A stretch of 64,000 bases of DNA from Amblyornis subalaris (taxonomy: Eukaryota; Chordata; Aves; Passeriformes; Ptilonorhynchidae): positions 86,114 through 150,113 of the forward strand of contig JACAXG010000123.1 of the NCBI GenBank assembly GCA_018881555.1, written 5' to 3'. Below the pieces are notes generated by a model, which saw only the letters and a program-made list of their open reading frames with translations, was not told the DNA's origin and did not search any database. This document shows positions 61,665-64,000 of the stretch, in pieces (the stretch's first letter is position 1; every line of letters begins with the position of its first letter). A program made the translations under genes and the position numbers.

Positions 61665-62460
61665 GTGTGGCAAGGTTTTGTTAGTGAGGCGCTGCAGGGA
61701 TGTGTTATGTGAGAGGATGCCAGAAGTTGCCCCCATGTAAGACACAGAGAGTTCTAGCCAGCTACACGATGGACCCGNCTCTGGCCAAGGTAAGTCCATC
61801 AGTAGTAATGGTAGTGCCTCTGCAACAAGATGTTTAACGAGGGGTAAAAACCACTGACTGGCAGCAGTTGAGAGAAAGGAGTGAGAACATGTGAGAGCAA
61901 CAGCTCTGCAGACATCAGGGTCAATGTAGAAGTAGGGTAGAGGAGGTGCTCCAGGTGCTGGAGCTGAGATTCTTCTGCAGCTTGGGATGAAGACCATAGT
62001 GAGGCAGGCTGTGCCCTTGCAGCCCGTAGAGTTCCATGATGGATCAGATATCCACTGGAGCAGTGAGTTCCTTGAAGACTATACGCCATGGAAAGGACCT
62101 ACGCTGAAGCAGTTCATGAAGAAGTGTGTGTTGTGGCAAGGACTCACATCAGAGAAGTTCATGAAGGACGGTCTCTTTCGGGTGAAACCCCACACTGGAG
62201 CGGGGGAAGATCATGAGGAGGAAGGAGCGGCAGAGACACAGCATTATGAACTTACCACACTCCCCATTCCCCATCCCTCTGTGCCAGTGGGTCAGGGAAG
62301 GAGGTAGAGAAATTGTGAGTGATATTGAGTCCAGGAAGAAGAGAGGGGTGGGAAGCAAGGGGGTTTAGATTTGTTCTTATTTCTTATTACCCTACTCTGA
62401 TTTTGATTTGCCATAAAGCAAATAAGTTTTGTATTACCTCAACCTTGAGAATGGTATTAA
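61665..62460 (+). mobile_element. Degraded solo LTR, avian ERVL type
   Basis: The order of blocks GGTTTTGTTAGTGAGG, GGGATG, CCAGAAGTTGCCCCCATG, CTGGCCAAGG, CATGTGAGAGCAACAG, CTGCAGACATCAGGG, GGAGGTGCTCCAGG, GTGAGGCAGGCTGTGCCC, TGCAGCCCGTAGAG and, near the end, ATTACCCTACTCTGATTTTG matches an LTR family I know from bird genomes and associate with ERVL-class endogenous retroviruses. The polyadenylation hexamer near the 3' end appears as CATAAA (62412-62417) where AATAAA is expected. Homology fades after about 62460, so the 3' end of the LTR is lost. No retroviral gag, pol or env sequence adjoins it, so this is a solo or remnant LTR. One N lies at 61768. The exact 5' end is uncertain by about 10-20 bp. 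Confidence 0.85.
62055..62203 (+). repeat. Internal tandem repeats of the LTR (45-49 bp units)
   Basis: A motif related to CTGGAGCAG recurs at 62055 (CTGGAGCAG), 62104 (CTGAAGCAG), 62149 (TCAGAGAAG) and 62195 (CTGGAGCGG), with spacings of 49, 45 and 46 bp. It is followed in the first three units by GT/TTC-TGAAG-type sequence (for example TTCATGAAG in units 2 and 3). This is a diverged minisatellite inside the LTR, so copy number may vary among LTRs of this family. Confidence 0.8.
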
Positions 62461-63477
62461 TTTTCATTATGAAAGATGCATTAAGGCATTTAAATTCCTC
62501 ATGCATTTTACATATGCTTTTGTATGCAAACCCAGCCTTTCCTAGATATTTCAAAAATACATTTTAGCATTTGAGAGCCGAAAATTCAATGATTTTTAGA
62601 CCATTCTGTCAAGTAGAGGAGAGTGTACATGGCCCTACATCCCTCAAAGGACATCAAACTCTGCAGCACCAGAATGTACACCCCAATACCAAGCAACAAA
62701 CCTTCGACTCTCAGTAAGAGATCAAAACCAGCAACTAGAGGATATCTAAGGAAAACAGGTGAGTTCAAAAGCAATAGTAATGTTTTGTCTGCCTGAAGCT
62801 ACAAGGACTTTGAAGACACAGCAGTGAAACTGCACATTTTGTATTTCATAAAGACAAGTGAAGAACACAATTTCTGTAATGCTGTTAAAAGGCTTATTTA
62901 TTCAGTACTACTTCTGAACGAGAAAAGCTGACTTCACCTGCAATAGGATGTATCTAGCTACCTCTTTTATTTTTACAATTGGAGAAACTAGAGCTAGATA
63001 CAATAAAGTTCTTAGGATTAAAATTCAGCCACTTTTCTTTTAAATTGGAAAACATAATAAGTTACACAATCATCTTTATATGTAGCTTGTTGGAGGGAAC
63101 ACAGGCAGAGACTAGTTAAGATATAACAAGAACTTTCCATGGCTAGGTAACAATGTGCTTATGAAAGAGAAAGAACCTTGAGACAAATAAAAACATGCAT
63201 CAAGTAAGTAAAATATTTAGATACTGAATTTAGAAAGAAAAAAAGGTTCTCATGGTCCAATGTGTTTTTCTTGGCAGATATTATCTTTAGTAGTGATTCT
63301 ACTTTCAATACACAAAATAGCAGAAAATGCAAAAAATGTGCTCTCTTTTCTCCTTTCTTTCTTTTCCCCCAACCTTTGTTATTCTCTATGCCTAAAATTA
63401 ACTTTAATTATTATTTTTATTTCAGTGTAATGTTGAAGGCTTGCTTTGTCTTCAGTCTTTGATCTGCAAGTCAGTTC

Positions 63478-63491
63478 TTTTTTTTTTTTTT
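63478..63491. repeat. T14 homopolymer
   Basis: Uninterrupted T run following CAGTTC and followed by AATCAG. No retroposed sequence recognised beside it. Confidence 0.8.
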
Positions 63492-63843
63492 AATCAGTGA
63501 AATCTTATACAGTTGCTTTCTAGACTTTTATTTCTAGAGAAAATTTTTCTTTTTTCTCAGGCTGGAATGTGAGACACTAACTTGCATCCCTTATTTTCAG
63601 AACAGTCAATCATGTCACGGGGTGTAAAATTGTGTTGTAATATGGGAACAACTTTTTGCTTATTTACTACCTAAAATGTAATACCAAATAGTTCACGTTA
63701 CACATTAAACACGTGGAGATTTGCAATTATTTGTTCAGCTCAGCATGTGAAACTCTTGACTTTCCTGAATGCTACTCTTTAGTTTACATGACTTAGTCAG
63801 GCACATAGTGCTTAAAAAGTCACGGAATAAAGATATGTAGAGT

Positions 63844-63867
63844 GATATATATAGATAGATATATACA
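63844..63867. repeat. (AT)n/(GATA)n microsatellite
   Basis: GATATATATAGATAGATATATA, an interrupted AT/GATA tract. Confidence 0.85.
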
Positions 63868-64000
63868 GTGGATTTATAGATTTTGCCTTCTGTGTTTTGT
63901 GGCCTTGCATTTTGCAGTTCTTCAGATGTGCAGTGTTTTTGGTTCAGCGAAATAGTTTCTCACGCACTTTTGTGTAAACATGAATTGTTGACCTAACGGC

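Larger units (their letters stand above)
62461..64000. other. Unique A+T-rich sequence to the window end, no gene
   Basis: No gene recognised. Includes a splice-donor-like CAGGTGAGT near 62757-62765 without a supported exon, a T14 run at 63478-63491 and an (AT)n/GATA microsatellite at 63844. Confidence 0.55.

Noticed and set aside
61644..62358. Open frames on both strands (61-118 codons)
   Set aside because: They lie within the degraded LTR, which is non-coding. Their composition reflects the GC-richer repeat sequence.
62755..62766. Strong splice-donor-like CAGGTGAGT
   Set aside because: A single consensus match without an upstream acceptor, coding frame or transcript evidence is common by chance.
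1..64000. CRISPR array, operons, phage or bacterial genes
   Set aside because: There are no regularly spaced direct repeats, and coding density is essentially zero. The repeat content is that of a bird nuclear genome.

Overview
The window reads as ordinary, A+T-rich avian nuclear DNA, either intergenic or deep inside a long intron. The evidence is its repeats. There are nine clear copies, plus one doubtful edge remnant, of the bird/reptile LINE CR1; most of them keep the diagnostic 3' end (short ATTCTATG-type terminal repeats). There is one tRNA-Ile-headed SINE with a CR1-type tail, and one LTR of the avian ERVL type. The SINE resembles TguSINE1, which I recall as a passerine element, so a songbird or other passerine is the most likely host. 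The species cannot be named from the sequence.

No host protein-coding gene, rRNA or functional tRNA gene could be supported. Every long open reading frame is either a decayed CR1 ORF2 remnant, the antisense of a repeat, or of a length expected by chance in sequence of this composition. I saw no CRISPR array, operon or bacterial feature.

Layout: 1-9.5 kb is unique sequence with a possible CR1 tail at the left edge. 9.5-9.9 kb holds a CR1 3' end (+). 14.7-19.7 kb is a CR1 cluster: a 1.4-kb + copy with decayed reverse transcriptase, an internally deleted - copy, and a third - copy of another subfamily. 26.9 kb has a short - CR1. 30.8-31.7 kb has two head-to-tail + CR1 copies, the first internally deleted. 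35.35-35.9 kb has a - CR1. 44.6 kb has the SINE (+). 48.0 kb has a short - CR1. 48.1-61.6 kb is a 13.5-kb stretch with no recognisable interspersed repeat, containing two unusually strong GC-rich hairpins at 59.16-59.40 kb. 61.7-62.5 kb is a degraded solo LTR with internal tandem repeats. The rest is unique sequence with microsatellites.

Nothing here forms a functional gene system. The most interesting relations are (i) the SINE and the 14.7-kb CR1, which share an identical 23-nt stretch in their 3' tails, as expected of a parasite SINE and its helper LINE family; (ii) two CR1 copies that lost the middle of the reverse-transcriptase ORF but kept both ends; and (iii) a set of perfect or near-perfect hairpins, two of them within 240 bp. 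All family assignments are from pattern recognition and memory, not a database search.
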